A stretch of DNA of 64,000 nt from Sinotaia quadrata (lineage: Eukaryota > Mollusca > Gastropoda > Architaenioglossa > Viviparidae). The stretch lies in contig CM054181.1 in the NCBI GenBank assembly GCA_028829895.1, positions 102,417,860-102,481,859 on the forward strand, read 5' to 3'. A program made the translations under genes and the position numbers. Shown here piece by piece: positions 44,325-56,875 of this stretch. The notes beneath the pieces were generated by a model, which was not told the DNA's origin, did not search any database, and saw only the letters and a list, made by a program, of their open reading frames with translations. Within the stretch, counting starts at the first letter, position 1, and each line of letters begins with the position of its first letter.

Positions 44325-44519
44325 CGGTGGGGGGGGGGAGGGACACCCAGGAAGTTCTCGTTGCCGGGGAGACCAAGGTTCTGAAAAGTGTATTTCTCTT
44401 GCTGCAAAGTCTCTGGGAGCTTTCTCCGACCTTTAGTCAGTTTCACGCTACGTTCACCTAAGGCGCCACAGGCTTGAGTGGAAGTGTGTCAGGGGTTAAA
44501 GGTTATAGTGCGTTAACAA

Positions 44520-45339
44520 TTAATCGCATGTACACATAACAAGAGGGCACATTGCCTGGACACAGTTGTTGACGCACCATTGGTCGTACTCTGGCAGACC
44601 AGTATATCGGCCCGTGGCTCGACATCTGTTCAGTTTGATTTTTTCTAGCCTCCCTCTGGAGCTAGTTTCTGCTTGCTTTAGGTTCGTGCTGATTTGGTGG
44701 GTGTGCGGAACTGTAGCTACGAATGTTTCTGTCTTTGGCTTTTCTTCATAAGCTCGTTGTGGGGGTGGCGAAAATATGGACTTGTGGGCCACTGGCGTTG
44801 GTGCAATCTCCCTGTGGGCCTGGCTGAGTGCAGAGTGGGCTGCATTGCGAGTCCCTCCTTGCCGATAAGGATTCAACCAGAAGGGTGAGACAGGGCTGAG
44901 GGGTCGAGTGTGAGAGGAGCTGGCGCGCTGTTGGGGTGTACTTAAAGGAACAGACTGCTCATGGCACTCACACAGGGCACCCGGACAGTAGTTCGCATTG
45001 CAGTTGGCCGTGCACCATTCGTCCATACCGCCGCTTAAAGTGACAATAGCACGACAGACATACCGACCCTTGGTGGAATGTTTGCGCATGCCCCACCCGT
45101 AAGACTGAGTGTCGTACCCTGCTTCCCGATAGCCTGGCTGCCACCACCGACTTCCGGTTTGATGTACGTATATTTCTGGCTGCTCAGCGTCGGCCCGAAC
45201 GGAACTCTGAGAACGCATCAGGCCCTGAAATACTTGTGCCTTTGGTTTCTGGTCTGGCATTTCAGCACTGGCTGTGATGCAAGGCAGCGTGGAGCTTGCG
45301 GACTGCGTGGATGGAGACGTTGGTACCTTTGGCTGTGAC
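44520..45339 (-). CDS. AA15 exon 5: two six-cysteine modules and stop
   Basis: Acceptor TTGTCAG; stop TAA. It encodes module 1 (CRAIVTLSGGMDEWCTANC onward, Cys 549, 563, 567, 572, 577, 579) and module 2 (CRATGRYTGLPEYDQWCVNN onward, Cys 693, 709, 713, 718, 723, 725), which ends the protein. They share a WC, the same spacing after the second Cys, and a CP. I recall no named domain for this pattern, although related Cys-rich tails occur in other AA15 proteins. Confidence 0.93.
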
Positions 45340-48300
45340 CTGACAACAGAGAGAAGAATCACGCTTGATGCAGAGAACTTATTGGAAATGTTCATAGCTT
45401 TTCTTCACTCTAGTAAATTCCAGTAAAATTTAGCACAGACTTAACATGTAATGAGGCACCTGGAAAGAATCGCTGCGTACTAAGTGATGCTATGTTTTAA
45501 ACTTAGAATAATATATGTTGCTTTTAATACCATATGTTGCTTCTAACCTTCAGTAGACATGTGGTTAAAGAAAATGAATGTACTTTACTTCCAACCAGTG
45601 CCTCTACTTATTGCTTCTCCAGCAACGCCACAAGGGTAAGGAGACAGAGGAAAAGACAGTTTTCCTTTATATCCATTTTCACTGGGTAAGGAGACAGAGA
45701 CAAAGACAGCTTTACTTTATACATATTCCCAATATGCTAAACTCTTTCTGTTGTGACAAATATTAATAACGTCCCCACCGCATTACTGGTGACAAAGATC
45801 TACATTTATTTTAAACGCAAAACAAATGAAAAATAGCTTCCTTCATATCTTCAACATCACTGACCTTATCTATGCAGATGTGCCAAGAACTGAACAAGTA
45901 ACATAATATCTACATTTCTCACATGTCCCCACTTCAGTCTTGGTGACCAAAGAACTACAGTTATTTTAAATTATTTTAAAACCAAAGTTACCTGGAAGTT
46001 GTCCCCCTGCTTGCTTCTTCAAGTGCACTATCCTTCTTATTATGCAGGTGTCGCCAAAGTCGCTCTCGAAATAGCTCTCGGCGTGTCTCCAAATCACTGC
46101 TTCGATACACTTCCGCGGTGGCGCGTCTGGTGGCGCTTTCTTTGGGCCTGTCCGTTGTTTTCACGACTAACCAGCTTGGTATTCGACCAAGGGACTCGCT
46201 CGCCTCTGTTGTGACCGGTCTAGGCGCAAGGGTGGTGGTAGAAGTAGTAGTAGAAGGAGTAGCAGAAGGAGTAGTAGGAGTAGTAGAAGCAGTGGTAGAA
46301 GGAGTAGTAGAAGGAGTAGTACTGTCAGGTAACGTAGCAGATCCAGAGCTGGTCGTTTCGATGATGTCCGACAAGGAGTGTAAAGTGGAGGCGATTGGGG
46401 GGGACTTGAAGATCCCCCAGCTGAGCGGAGAAGCCGCGGCGTGCCAGCTGTACTGAACTCCTTGAGGCCGGTGGAGTTTAGATTTCGCGTAGTTCTTGTC
46501 TTGAGCGTCTTCTAGCTCCAGCCAAAGTTTGTTTTCTACCAAGCTCTTCAACTGGAGGTCATCGGGTTTTGTATTCCAGCCTGAGTTATGTTCTGCTGCT
46601 TTCAAAATGACGCTTGATTTTCCAGTGTCTTCCTGTAAATTGTTCACTTTTTGAGGACGTTCTGTTGAGGGTGTTGTTTCGTTTGGCCCATTTTCTACAC
46701 TTGACTCGGTGTCGGGCAAGACCTCGATGTCGGCACAGTTGTAGAACTCCTCTTGAGGACCGCAACCCAGGCAAAATGCACCAGATTTATCGTCCTTGTC
46801 CCAGGTGTTACCTGGCAAGATGAGAGGTCAAGTTTCAAAATGGAGCTGCACTTAAGTTTCGATTGTATTATATTATATTATTTTATATTATATTAAACTT
46901 AGATGGTAAATTATTAAATTTATACAACAGGGCCTAACTATTGCAAATGCAATATTTCACTAGTCTTTCGTGACATTTCTTCACACAAAATACAAACGAA
47001 ATTATAACCCGACGGACAGAGAGAGAGAGAGAGAGGAGGAGGAGGAGGAGGAAGTTAATTAAATAAGACTCCCTCTTACTGTAATTAAATCTCTTCACAT
47101 CGACCATGGTGATAAGTTAATTTTAACTCCACGCGAGATGCGTATGTACCTCCTTGTCAACACAATATGTTCTACTAAAATATTAACCCATCGAAATAAG
47201 ACTGTTTTCATGACAGATGGAATAACACTTCACAATATATTACAAGAAACCCACAACCCATCCAGTAAGCTGAGTGAAATGAAACCAGAAACAAACAAGC
47301 AACAACTGTATGGAGACAATTACCTGTGTGATATTTCCACTGGACCACACACTGCTTACAGGTGAGATGTGGCGGCAGTTGTACACTGTAGTTGAAGAAG
47401 GCGTTGTATTTCCCTTTAGGCACGGGGTACTGCACTCCAGCGCCATCGGCCCTCTCCAGCAAATGCTTGTCCAAACAGTCCTGCGTCACAACTGACTTGG
47501 AATCTTTCACAGGGCAAATACGAATCTCAAACCATCCCTGTGTACAACATCAGAAAGTAGCAGTGTATAAGTAGGGCTTCATTGCGTCTTAATTCAGCAC
47601 CATTACCATTTTGCAAATAAAGTTCAGATTGTAGTGGTGATGATGAGAGTGAAGTGAAAAGAAATTCAAATGTAAAAGGAAAAAATCAAATGAAAGAAAT
47701 ACTTCCAAAAGCTAGAGGCGAAAAGGACACAGTAATATGACCAAAAACTAACAAAGAGCAAAGAAAAGAGTCCTTTTATTAATTTTTCTCAACCTTACAA
47801 TCCGGCAACTCTTGGAATGTATTAAATTGTAGATAATATACTACTCATTCGTAAGTTAAGACATTAAGCTGAATGGTTTCTTTACAGATTGGATTGAGAA
47901 ATAAATCCACTAAGTGATACATCAATCGACCGGGCTCTACATGTGCAAATATTGCCTATTTAATCAGCAATGTGTGTGTGTGTCAGTAAGACTCACAGAC
48001 AATTATTATATCAAGTTCACCTGATGGTTGGCAGTGAGGTGGACCGTGATGGCCATGACGTCACCCTGACGATAAGAGCGGGTGATGATGCCATTGGCGT
48101 ACTTGCCTCCAGCCTCGTGTTCACGATCTCCGTGATAGGCGTCACCACATACCCCACACTTGCCGCCATTTCGCAACCATTGCACCTGCAAACAGTCAAA
48201 TGGATGTGTTAGTTTTTCAAGAGAGGTGAGATGAGTTTTTTGCCAGTCGGTTATTACAGATGTCAGATAGATCTTTTTTTTCTGGCAATTAATAAATAAT

Positions 48301-49834
48301 AAATGTCAGACAGATCTATGTCCGGTAGTCATTATATAAAGTACATATCCTATGGATCTTTGTCAGTAAATATATTTCATATGAGCCTTTGTAAATAAGT
48401 TAAAAGCTAAATCTTTCAGCAGTCAGATAAGTTTGTGTTCAGTCCTCAATAGTTGATATTCGTAACTATCTCTTGATCTAACAATAATAATGTTCTTTTC
48501 ATGATTTAGACATCTTTTTACTTCATTCCTTCTGTACCAGGTTAAAGAATGGACAGGGAATATACTTGATTAATTTCTGCTTGTCCAAAGATTTCAAGTG
48601 TTATAGTTAAGGTGATATTATATAAATGGTGCAACCTCATGTGACTTTAGTGAAGATGTGTTACTTAATCATGGCGACGTACATTGTATTTCCAAGGGTC
48701 TTTTATTCTGGAATTTCTCAGTTCTTAACCGGCACTTTCTTCACCTGTTTATCAGTGTCATTTTGTGTCCACCCTTCAAGGATTTGACTGACTGAAGAAA
48801 CATCGGGCAATCAAATACGAGATGTGCCATTTCCTGGCACAACGGAAGAGATAGTTCAGAGGTATGCTTGTTCAGAAGTATTTAGCCGTTCACATATCAC
48901 CACCCTGTCTTTTCCCTAATCCCTCACATATCACCACCCTGTCTTTTCCCTAAACCCTCATCATATCACCACCCTGTCTTTTCCCTAATCCCTCGCATAT
49001 CACCACCCTGTCTTTTCCCTAATCCCTCACATATCACCATCCTGTCTTTTCCCTAAACCCTCATCATATCACCACCCTGTCTTTTCCCTAATCCCTCACA
49101 TATCACCACCCTGTCTTTTCCCTAAACCCTCACATATCACCACCCTGTCTTTTCCCTAATCCCTCACATATCACCATCCTGTCTTTTCCCTAATCCCTCA
49201 CATATCACCATCCTGTCTTTTCCCTAAACCCTCACATATCACCACCCTGTCTTTTCCCTAATCCCTCACATATCACCATCCTGTCTTTTCCCTAAACCCT
49301 CACATATCACCATCCTGTCTTTTCCCTAAACCCTCACATATCACCACCCTGTCTTTTCCCTAATCCCTCACATATCACCACCCTGTCTTTTCCCTAATCC
49401 CTCACATATCACCACCCTGTCTTTTCCCTAAACCCTCACATATCACCACCCTGTCTTTTCCCTAAACCCTCACATATCACCATCCTGTCTTTTCCCTAAA
49501 CCCTCACATATCACCATCCTGTCTTTTCCCTAAACCCTCACATATCACCAACTTATCTTTTTCCTACCCTCATCATATCACCAGCCTTTTTCCTAACTCA
49601 TCATCATATCACCAAACTTTATTTAACCCCTCATCATATCACCAACCTTTCTTTTCCCTGATCCCTCATCACTACAGCTATGCAGAGAGCAAGATTAGTC
49701 CGGTCTAGCTGTAACAATATGTAGCGAAAATAGTTTTCCGTGGGTTAAGGCTGAGCTGAAACTGCTTCTGTTCTCAGCCCACCACCACTCAGATCTTCCA
49801 GTCTCTAGCAGTATTCTGTCTAGAGTATGTATAC

Positions 49835-49900
<66 letters not shown>

Positions 49901-50008
49901 CCCAGTCTCTAGCAGTATACAGTCTAGAATATTTATATAATTGTGTGTGTGTGTGTGTGACCCAGTCTCTAGCAGTATACAGTCTAGAATATTTATATAA
50001 TTGTGTGT

Positions 50009-50099
<91 letters not shown>

Positions 50100-53000
50100 G
50101 CTGATTCAGTATTTGGACTGTTCTAGAATGTGTAGAAACAGCCGTTGGTTTTGATCTGTACCAATGTCTGAGGATGTAAAGCTCTAACACTCAAAGTATT
50201 GTGTTGTGCTGTGTTGGTTTTTACATCTTTGTCGAATGCTATATTCTTTCAATGTCGTAAATTTATTGAAATATATTTTATTAAACTTTTTTACTATACA
50301 ACTTGTTTTTTCAGTGTTAAATTTTCCTGTACGTGCCACTACTTTTAATACAATTCACCAGACCATTTTTTGTTGCATTTTGTTCAAATAAAGCTGTTTT
50401 GAGAATATCATTTCTAGCACTTTCTTCAAATTTACTTGTTTACACTTTAGCAGACCAAAATGTTATCATTAAATTATAGTTTATGGTATTGTATTTTCAC
50501 ATTTTTTTTTTATATGTAACTGTCTATCTCAGCTTATCTCAACCTTTTAACCCTTGAAATAATTTTCATTACTATGTCTATGATGCTTATTTTTCCCCAG
50601 ACACGATCTCTCGGGGAACCCAAGCGACCTCTCGCAGAACCCCAGTTGAAAACCCTGATCTATCTTGTTGACAGTGAACCATAAGTCATTGAACTAAAAC
50701 ATTTTAAGGCTGTTTTGTGTACAGCTTTCTTTACAGTAGTAATACACTATGATGTGAGTTAGACTGATCTAGATAATTTTTGTCAGCTACAGTGATATTA
50801 TAAATATGTAGGCCAGCAAGGTCAGATCAAAGCTCTTCTCTGCAGACTGGAACATTGTACGAAATGACTCAAGTATGGAGCAACATTGTACGAAATGACT
50901 CAAGTATGGAGATAGAAATAGCAACATTGTACGAAATGACTCAAGTATGGAGATAGAAATAGCAACATTTTACGAAATGACTCAAGTATGGAGATAGAAA
51001 TAGCAAATCACTTAAAATGAGGCTGCTCATGTTTTACAACATTTTTGAAACTGGAGCAATTCCGATCAAGGAATAACAAAAGCATTTCCTACTTAACAGT
51101 ATCCAGAATTCTTGACTTCTGTTTTGTCCCAGTTCTAGCTCAACTCTATAATTTGTCATAACCATACTGTCCTACTAGATTGATTACCATTCTTCATCCT
51201 AGAATAGTCAGTCAACCATTCTCAACAGTATGCTGAAGATGTTCTCTTTTCCTTTGCTAAAAAATGGCTGTCTAGAGTCCTCCACTCAGAGAAATTATCG
51301 CATTGTATTTTGAGAGTATGAACTCTGTGTAGACTGATTCGTCAGTCTGTGCTCATTTAAGACCTGTGAAAAAAATTAAACGGCAAGAGATAGCATTTGC
51401 TATATAATAATATTTGTAGAGATTAAGTGTATGTCTATGGTGTCAAATAGTAACATTATTTTGTCTATTTAATTTATTTTCTAATGCAGAGAATGGTCTC
51501 AACAGAGACTTTAAAAATTTTATTAAAGCGACCTGCTCGTTCACCACAATGTTCGTCTAAATACTATGTACAGCTGTCTAGACACCACAATGTTCGTCTA
51601 AATACTGTGTACAGCTGTCTAGACACTACAATGTTCATCTAAATACTGTGTACAGTTGTCTAGACACCACAATGTTCATCTAAATACTGTGTACAGCTGT
51701 CTAGACACCACAGTGTTCATATAATACTGTCTACAGCTGTCTAGGCAAGAATGAATAGGAACGAAGGCGAGTCATTTGGCTGTTTATTGACCTGTCTGAT
51801 GTGCAACCAACCACGTCATGGAGTGGCTCAGGTCGTGCCTAAACTGCTGGTTGTTGGAGAGGTCAATGTAGTACACGGCACCAACATCACCATCGCAATC
51901 TCCACATCATGCGTCATATATATAGAAACAAACCTGGACAATTGTAATTTATTTTAATGCATATTATGGTGACCGTGAACCATAGGTAAGCTATACTATC
52001 CGCCCATTTCTAGTCTCCCTGTGTGTTTGTGTGTGAGAGAGTGTGTGTTTGTGTATGTGAGTGTGTGTGAGTGTGTGTATGTGTGACTGTGTGCGTGCGT
52101 GCGTGTGTGTGGTTTCGTGTACCTCTCTCATGTATACCTAAATATAATTAATGACAAGACTACTCGCTCGTTCCCAGCACGTATGTCTGTGTTCAGAGAG
52201 AATTGGTACACAGTGACTGACGTGCGGATTTGACTGAGGTCACAGTAACTGACGTGCCGATTTGACTGAGGTCACTAAGTGGTTCAACGCTCACGGACGC
52301 GGCAGACACTGCCCGGCCCACGGGAAGAAATTCTTGCCGCACGGTCTGCAAACGTTAGGTGTTTGTTTCCACTCACCCTACGGGAACTGACATGAGAACC
52401 TTGTCTTCCTTCACATTCTGGAAGGAAAAGTAAATAACTCCTCCGCGAATCAAAAAAATATCTTTCAGATAAGAAAGACTGAATTGATTTTAAGAAATAT
52501 GTTAACGTGTAATGAGAAGAAAATTCAGGGTTGATGGATTGATGGCTATTAATGAATCGAAAAGACATAGGACACTGTTAAACAAACACAACTTTGGTCA
52601 AAGAGATAAGTGCCATTAATAGTTCAGAAGTTCATAGAGGTGTCATGTGAAAACAAGCTGTAGATTGTAATCAAAGAGATAAGTGCCATTAATAGTTCAG
52701 AAGTTCACAGAGATGTCATGTGAAAACAAGCTGTAGATTGTAATCAAAGAGATAAGTGCCAATAATAGTTCAGAAGTTCACAGAGATGTCATGTGAAAAC
52801 AAGCTGTAGATTGTAATCAAAGAGATAAGTGCCATTAATAGTTCAGAAGTTCACAGAGATGTCATGTGAAAACAAGCTGTAGATTGTAATCAAGGAGATA
52901 AGTAACATTAGCTAACAAAACCTTAATTATTTATTTTTGTTTTTGAAAAGGTCAACGGAGCAAAAAATCACAAAGTAATAAGGTAGAATAGTTAAAATTA

Positions 53001-55114
53001 ATAAAATTCCCGGCAATTCAACGCTTCAAACACCTTTATCGGGATGTGTGAGCACAAGAAAGAACTTGTGTTATTTATTTTTATACAAAATATTTTTTTA
53101 GAGTTTTACGTTCAATACTCTTCCATCGTTGTTTTTTTTCATACCACCCCAAGAAATTGGGAACAGCTAAGAGTCACCCAAAAGTTGATCGTTCACATTG
53201 GATTCACACTGTTTTGATTTGTTTGAGTTTTTACTGTGTTATATGATGTGCGAACAAATGCAAGATATAGATTTATTTTTTATGTTAGAGATGAAGTGCG
53301 AACAAATTTAATATAATTTCAAGGGGGATCACTGACTCAAAACATCACCTATTATACATTTCAAGGGACATCAATGACTAAAAAAAAAATCATCATATAT
53401 ATTTCAATGGAGTGGGGGGGGTCACTCACTTCAACATTACCATATACCTTTCAGGGATACCATCGACTTAAAAGGCTTACTATGTACTCTTGTTGGGATT
53501 TCAGTGACTTGACGGTTCATTGACTTAACAGGAGCATTATTTTGAGACATCACTGGTTTTTTTAAAAAAATCATTTACTTCTCAAACGACATCACTGATT
53601 TAAAATCATCTCCATTTACTTTTCAAGGGACGCCGCAAACTTGGCGAGAATAAATTTTTGCAAGTTATCAATAACTTAAAAAGTCCTACAAGTTACTATT
53701 CCAAGGAACGATCACCATGTCTATTTTTAAGTAATATAAACTTAAAACAATAACCATATACTTTTCCAAGGACATAATTTTGCTTAAGAGGAACAATTAT
53801 TGTTAAAGTTTTGAAGGACATCATTGTTTTAACTTGGTCACCAAATACTTTCACGGGACATCAATAAGAGATTGTATTAAAGGATCACCATATACTTTTA
53901 AAGGGACTTCATTAAAGGATCCTTTATTCTTAACATGGGTTTCACTGATTTCAAAAGTAGGCCACTCGCTTTTCAAACTCTGCTGACGGATCATGACCAG
54001 CTTTTCAAGGACGTATCACTGACTTTAAAAAGAAATTACTGCACACTTTCATGGATTCTCGCCGACTTCCAAAGGAACACAACATAGATGTATTTCCACT
54101 GGTTTAAAACCTCACAAATACGCATGCGCGTGTAAATTGACATCATCACATAATCGTATTTAGATTCTAGTGTCAGTTTCAAACGCGATTAGTCACTGAA
54201 AGAAGAACGTGATTTCCCTTTGTGTGCATGTGTGTGGGTGCATGTGTGTATATGTGATTTCTTCCTAAGGTGTAGTACACCTTTCTGATGGAAAATTTAA
54301 GAGTTTTGGATGTGGGTTAGAAATGCATGTGACTAAAGCCTTGGGGCTTGTATCAAGAATGGGCCATTTCTTGCTCTTCTGCCATTAACGACGTCTATCG
54401 TCACCGTGTTGACAACTTCCCACATTTCACTTCACTTCACATTCTCTCCACGTGAAGCCGGAACATAAATTGTTTTCAGGGAAAATTGTAAATTATAATG
54501 ATCACACAATTGAATGTTATGTTACCCACATTGATTGCAAGCCTGTTTATTTCACAGAATGTATATTATCCGCATTATTTGCAGGCCATTTTATTTTACA
54601 ATGGCATCCACATTTTAGATCTATTTACTTTTGGTCTTATCATTTTGAAAAAAGAAATTGCTCATTTGTATGTGGTCAAATTTAAAATAAATAAAAACTA
54701 AGATTAATCGAATAGAATAATTCAGTAATTTCACTAATTTATTGAACAGTAGAGTGTCATTCCTTATTTTTTAAAAATGTAACCCAAAATATATTTAGTG
54801 ATTTGAGACTTTTTGTCATGAACCGACTCCTAAGACTTTCTGTGATATGTCTAAATGGGTGACCGAATTTGATGAAGACTGAGAATTAAGCTTTCCTAAA
54901 TCTGGTTACACAAAGTTCAAGTACCACTTTTACATAATGTTACATTACTTACCATTCTACCTCCGCAGTACAGTTCGTTGTCGTTGTAGTTAACGGGGTT
55001 ATTAAATCCTAACCTCCACATGCTGTTACGCGCCGGCGGGTCCATCAAACGCCCATGCGCCGTTACCATAGAAACCAGACAGCTTACAACTACTGTCACT
55101 GTCAGCTGCAGCAT
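44520..55114 (-). CDS. Secreted AA15 lytic polysaccharide monooxygenase with two six-cysteine modules (whole gene, 5 exons)
   Basis: Five minus-strand exons (162, 165, 214, 820, 820 nt) join in frame to 726 residues. Residues 1-19 are a signal peptide ending VTA. Mature His20 begins HGRLMDPPARNSMW, the copper-binding N-terminus of the enzyme. The second brace histidine is H108 in TANHQG and the axial tyrosine is Y204 in CGPQEEFYNCADI, both diagnostic of AA15. NYNDNELYCGG and GGKCGVCGD are family signatures. AA15 enzymes oxidatively cleave chitin or cellulose outside the cell. After the catalytic domain (to about 215) come about 500 extra residues: a disordered Thr/Ser/Pro linker (about 333-384) and two modules C-x13/15-C-x3-C-x4-C-x4-C-x-C (549-579, 693-725). 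The substrate cannot be told from sequence. Confidence 0.94.
45992..46811 (-). CDS. AA15 exon 4: end of catalytic domain and Thr/Ser/Pro linker
   Basis: Acceptor TTGCCAG, donor GTAACT. It begins NTWDKDDKSGAFCLGCGPQE then EFYNCADI with axial Y204. The rest is low-complexity, including a Thr/Ser/Pro run encoded around 46205-46330 that is likely O-glycosylated. Confidence 0.93.
47324..47537 (-). CDS. AA15 exon 3
   Basis: Acceptor GTACACAG, donor GTAATT. It encodes GWFEIRICPV at its start and VQWKYHT at its end, the core beta-strand region of the catalytic domain. Confidence 0.95.
48021..48185 (-). CDS. AA15 exon 2
   Basis: Acceptor TGTTTGCAG, donor GTGAAC. It encodes VQWLRNGGKCGVCGDAY onward to HLTANHQ, which supplies the second copper-brace histidine (H108). 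Confidence 0.96.
48891..49660. repeat. 34-bp minisatellite, about 19 regular copies plus degenerate edge
   Basis: Units read CACATATCACCACCCTGTCT then TTTCCCTAA(T/A)CCCT. Only two positions vary often: CACCACCCT or CACCATCCT, and CCCTAATCC or CCCTAAACC. On the minus strand, which is the transcript sense of the AA15 gene, each unit has three GGG runs and a (T/A)TTAGGG telomere-like word. The array degenerates after 49545. Confidence 0.95.
49798..50090. repeat. Composite repeat: three copies of a ~40-bp segment separated by (TG)n
   Basis: CCAGTCTCTAGCAGTAT followed by CTGTCTAGAGTAT or CAGTCTAGAATAT occurs at 49798, 49901 and 49961. Each copy is followed by a TG tract, of about 62, 20 and 80 bp. 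Confidence 0.95.
50850..51005. repeat. 41-bp tandem repeat
   Basis: Copies of CAACATTGTACGAAATGACT then CAAGTATGGAGATAGAAATAG. The first is shortened. Confidence 0.92.
51540..51745. repeat. ~46-bp tandem repeat, about four copies
   Basis: Units read CACCACAATGTTCATCTAAA then TACTGTGTACAGCTGTCTAGA, with point differences. Confidence 0.92.
52598..52905. repeat. 73-bp tandem repeat, just over four copies
   Basis: The word AAGAGATAAGTGCCATTAAT recurs every 73 bp from 52601. Copies are nearly identical. Confidence 0.94.
53310..54060. repeat. Ancient, strongly degenerate tandem array
   Basis: Some 14-16 units of roughly 40-55 bp follow the scheme TTTCAAGGGACATCA, CTGACTTAAAA, then TCACCATATACT, each carrying many changes and indels. 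The order of the three words is kept throughout. Confidence 0.7.
54953..55114 (-). CDS. AA15 exon 1: signal peptide and N-terminal His
   Basis: Starts MLQLTVTVVVSCLVSMVTA and is cleaved before His20. It ends CGGRM at donor GTAAGT. The upstream in-frame ATG is rejected because it would put a Lys-rich run before the signal peptide. An acceptor (CATCTTAG) at 55143 suggests that a 5' UTR exon lies further upstream. Confidence 0.95.
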
Positions 55115-55904
55115 TTCGATGTAATGGGACAACCTGTTATACCTAAGATGCAAAGTTGGTGAAAATTTTTTCTTCTTTCTTTCCTTCTTTCCTTTTTTTT
55201 TTTTACACGGCAGAAACACCAAACAAATAAGAAAAAATCCGCTTTCGTTAATTGCGAGTGTCCAGTTTCAAACAAGAATTCCCTTGTTTTAATGTAAGTT
55301 CCTAAAGTGTCGGTAAAAGTCACAAAGACAGATCCATTTGGTTGCTAGTTCCAGAGATTGTGAACATCTTACACGAGGTCACCGTTCTGAGAAGCGTTAT
55401 GTCTGGACGGTGGTTGAGTTGAGAGATCACTCACTTTGTAGACTTTTTAGAAGTAATTAGACTCAGACATGAGACCAATGGAAATCCACTGCTAGACGTT
55501 GCTTTACCTGCAGAGTACAGACGTTGTGGCTCTGTCCATTGCCTTGCTGTCATTATATGCGACCTGGTGGATGGAAAGGTAAGGTAGCCCAACCGTGTCA
55601 AAATAATATTTTTCTCTGCTGGTTGAGTGCATTTTGACAAGACAAAGAGCTTTGCACTGTAGATATTGGGTTCGAATCTGGAAACTGCTTGGGGAGTGTT
55701 TTTGGTAGTTTTAATGTTTCTTGGGACAGTTACGTACATGATGAATTTAAAAAAATATCTGTTAAATCAGTCACACGAACTTGGTAAATTGCTGACTTGT
55801 GAAATGATAATTGTTTGAAAAGATAAACTGATACTTCAATGACAACCACATAAATCATTTAGCTGGTCGCCATTGTCATAAGTATTGAGTGTCAACTGCA
55901 GACA

Positions 55905-55988
55905 GAGAAAATAACTGTAAAAGAGGACAGAGAAAGTAACTGTAAAAGAGGACAGAGAAAGTAACTGTAAAAGAGGACAGAGAAAGTA
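55905..55988. repeat. ~25-bp tandem repeat, three copies
   Basis: Units read GACAGAGAAAGTAACTGTAA then AAGAG. Confidence 0.9.
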
Positions 55989-56578
55989 TATATTTGATTT
56001 TATCCTCTACGCGACACTGGTTTCTAAACGAACTTCAGTTTCTAGGTGATTATGTTGTTTCCACGTGAAGAATTTCTAGTGATCTTCAACTGTTAGATTA
56101 GATTGCATCTGCAAACTAAATTTATAATATTTATGTTGTATGTTTTAACAAAAATAAAATAAATAGTAAATACAGTGATATAAACGCTAAATAAGAAACA
56201 AACAGATTTGTATCATACAAAAATTAGTGGGTGGGTGGAGGGGAAAGGATTTGAATGATAGCAATCTACTCTCGGACAAAGTGACGTATTCAGATGACGT
56301 CTTTTAAAAAATATTAATAGATGAGTAGTGCATATCTTAATGAGTAAACTATCTCATTTGAAAGAAGTTCGTTATGTAAAAGAAAAATCTTTTTAAAAAC
56401 GAAAAAATAGAAAAACACCAATTATTTATTACATTAAAACAGATAATTGTACTTATCTTAAGTCTGGGACTCGGAATTCTCCATGAATCACTAATTAGAA
56501 AATTAACTAAATTTTTTTTTAAATGAAGAAACAACAAACTAAAGATGTAGATAAAACTAGTAGTAGCAACAAACACGA

Positions 56579-56613
<35 letters not shown>

Positions 56614-56827
56614 CGCCACACAAGTACACACACACGCATGCACATATACACACGCTCAAAGCGATTTTTTTTTTTAAAAGCTTATAAATACATTAATATC
56701 AATAACATTAGATTTGTCTCTGCTATTTTAAAGAAGTCAAACGATTATCAACAAAGAGACAAAAATTAATTACGTCACGTGCTAAGCATAACCTGCTCTA
56801 GAGAAAGTTTGTATTTCTTCTAAAATG

Positions 56828-56875
<48 letters not shown>

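Larger units (their letters stand above)
39360..44519. other. Intergenic region between SELENOW2 and the AA15 gene
   Basis: Its right part should hold the 3' UTR of the AA15 gene and its left part the SELENOW2 promoter; neither edge is defined. Minus-strand AATAAA signals (plus-strand TTTATT) occur near 43963 and 44107. It also contains a hAT fragment, a dispersed-repeat copy, three tandem arrays and a (GT)n at 44288-44322. No recognisable gene. Confidence 0.6.
48186..54952 (-). other. AA15 intron 1
   Basis: A 6.8-kb intron packed with tandem repeats (48891-49660, 49798-50090, 50850-51005, 51540-51745, 52598-52905, 53310-54060). No extra exon is needed, because exons 1 and 2 join in phase 0 with family-typical sequence. 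Confidence 0.8.

Noticed and set aside
46118..46456. Plus-strand open frame rich in Val and Glu
   Set aside because: It is the antisense shadow of the Thr/Ser/Pro linker of the AA15 gene.
48891..49660. CRISPR-like array of regular 34-bp units
   Set aside because: Units abut directly with no unique spacers, and the context is a eukaryotic intron. It is a minisatellite.
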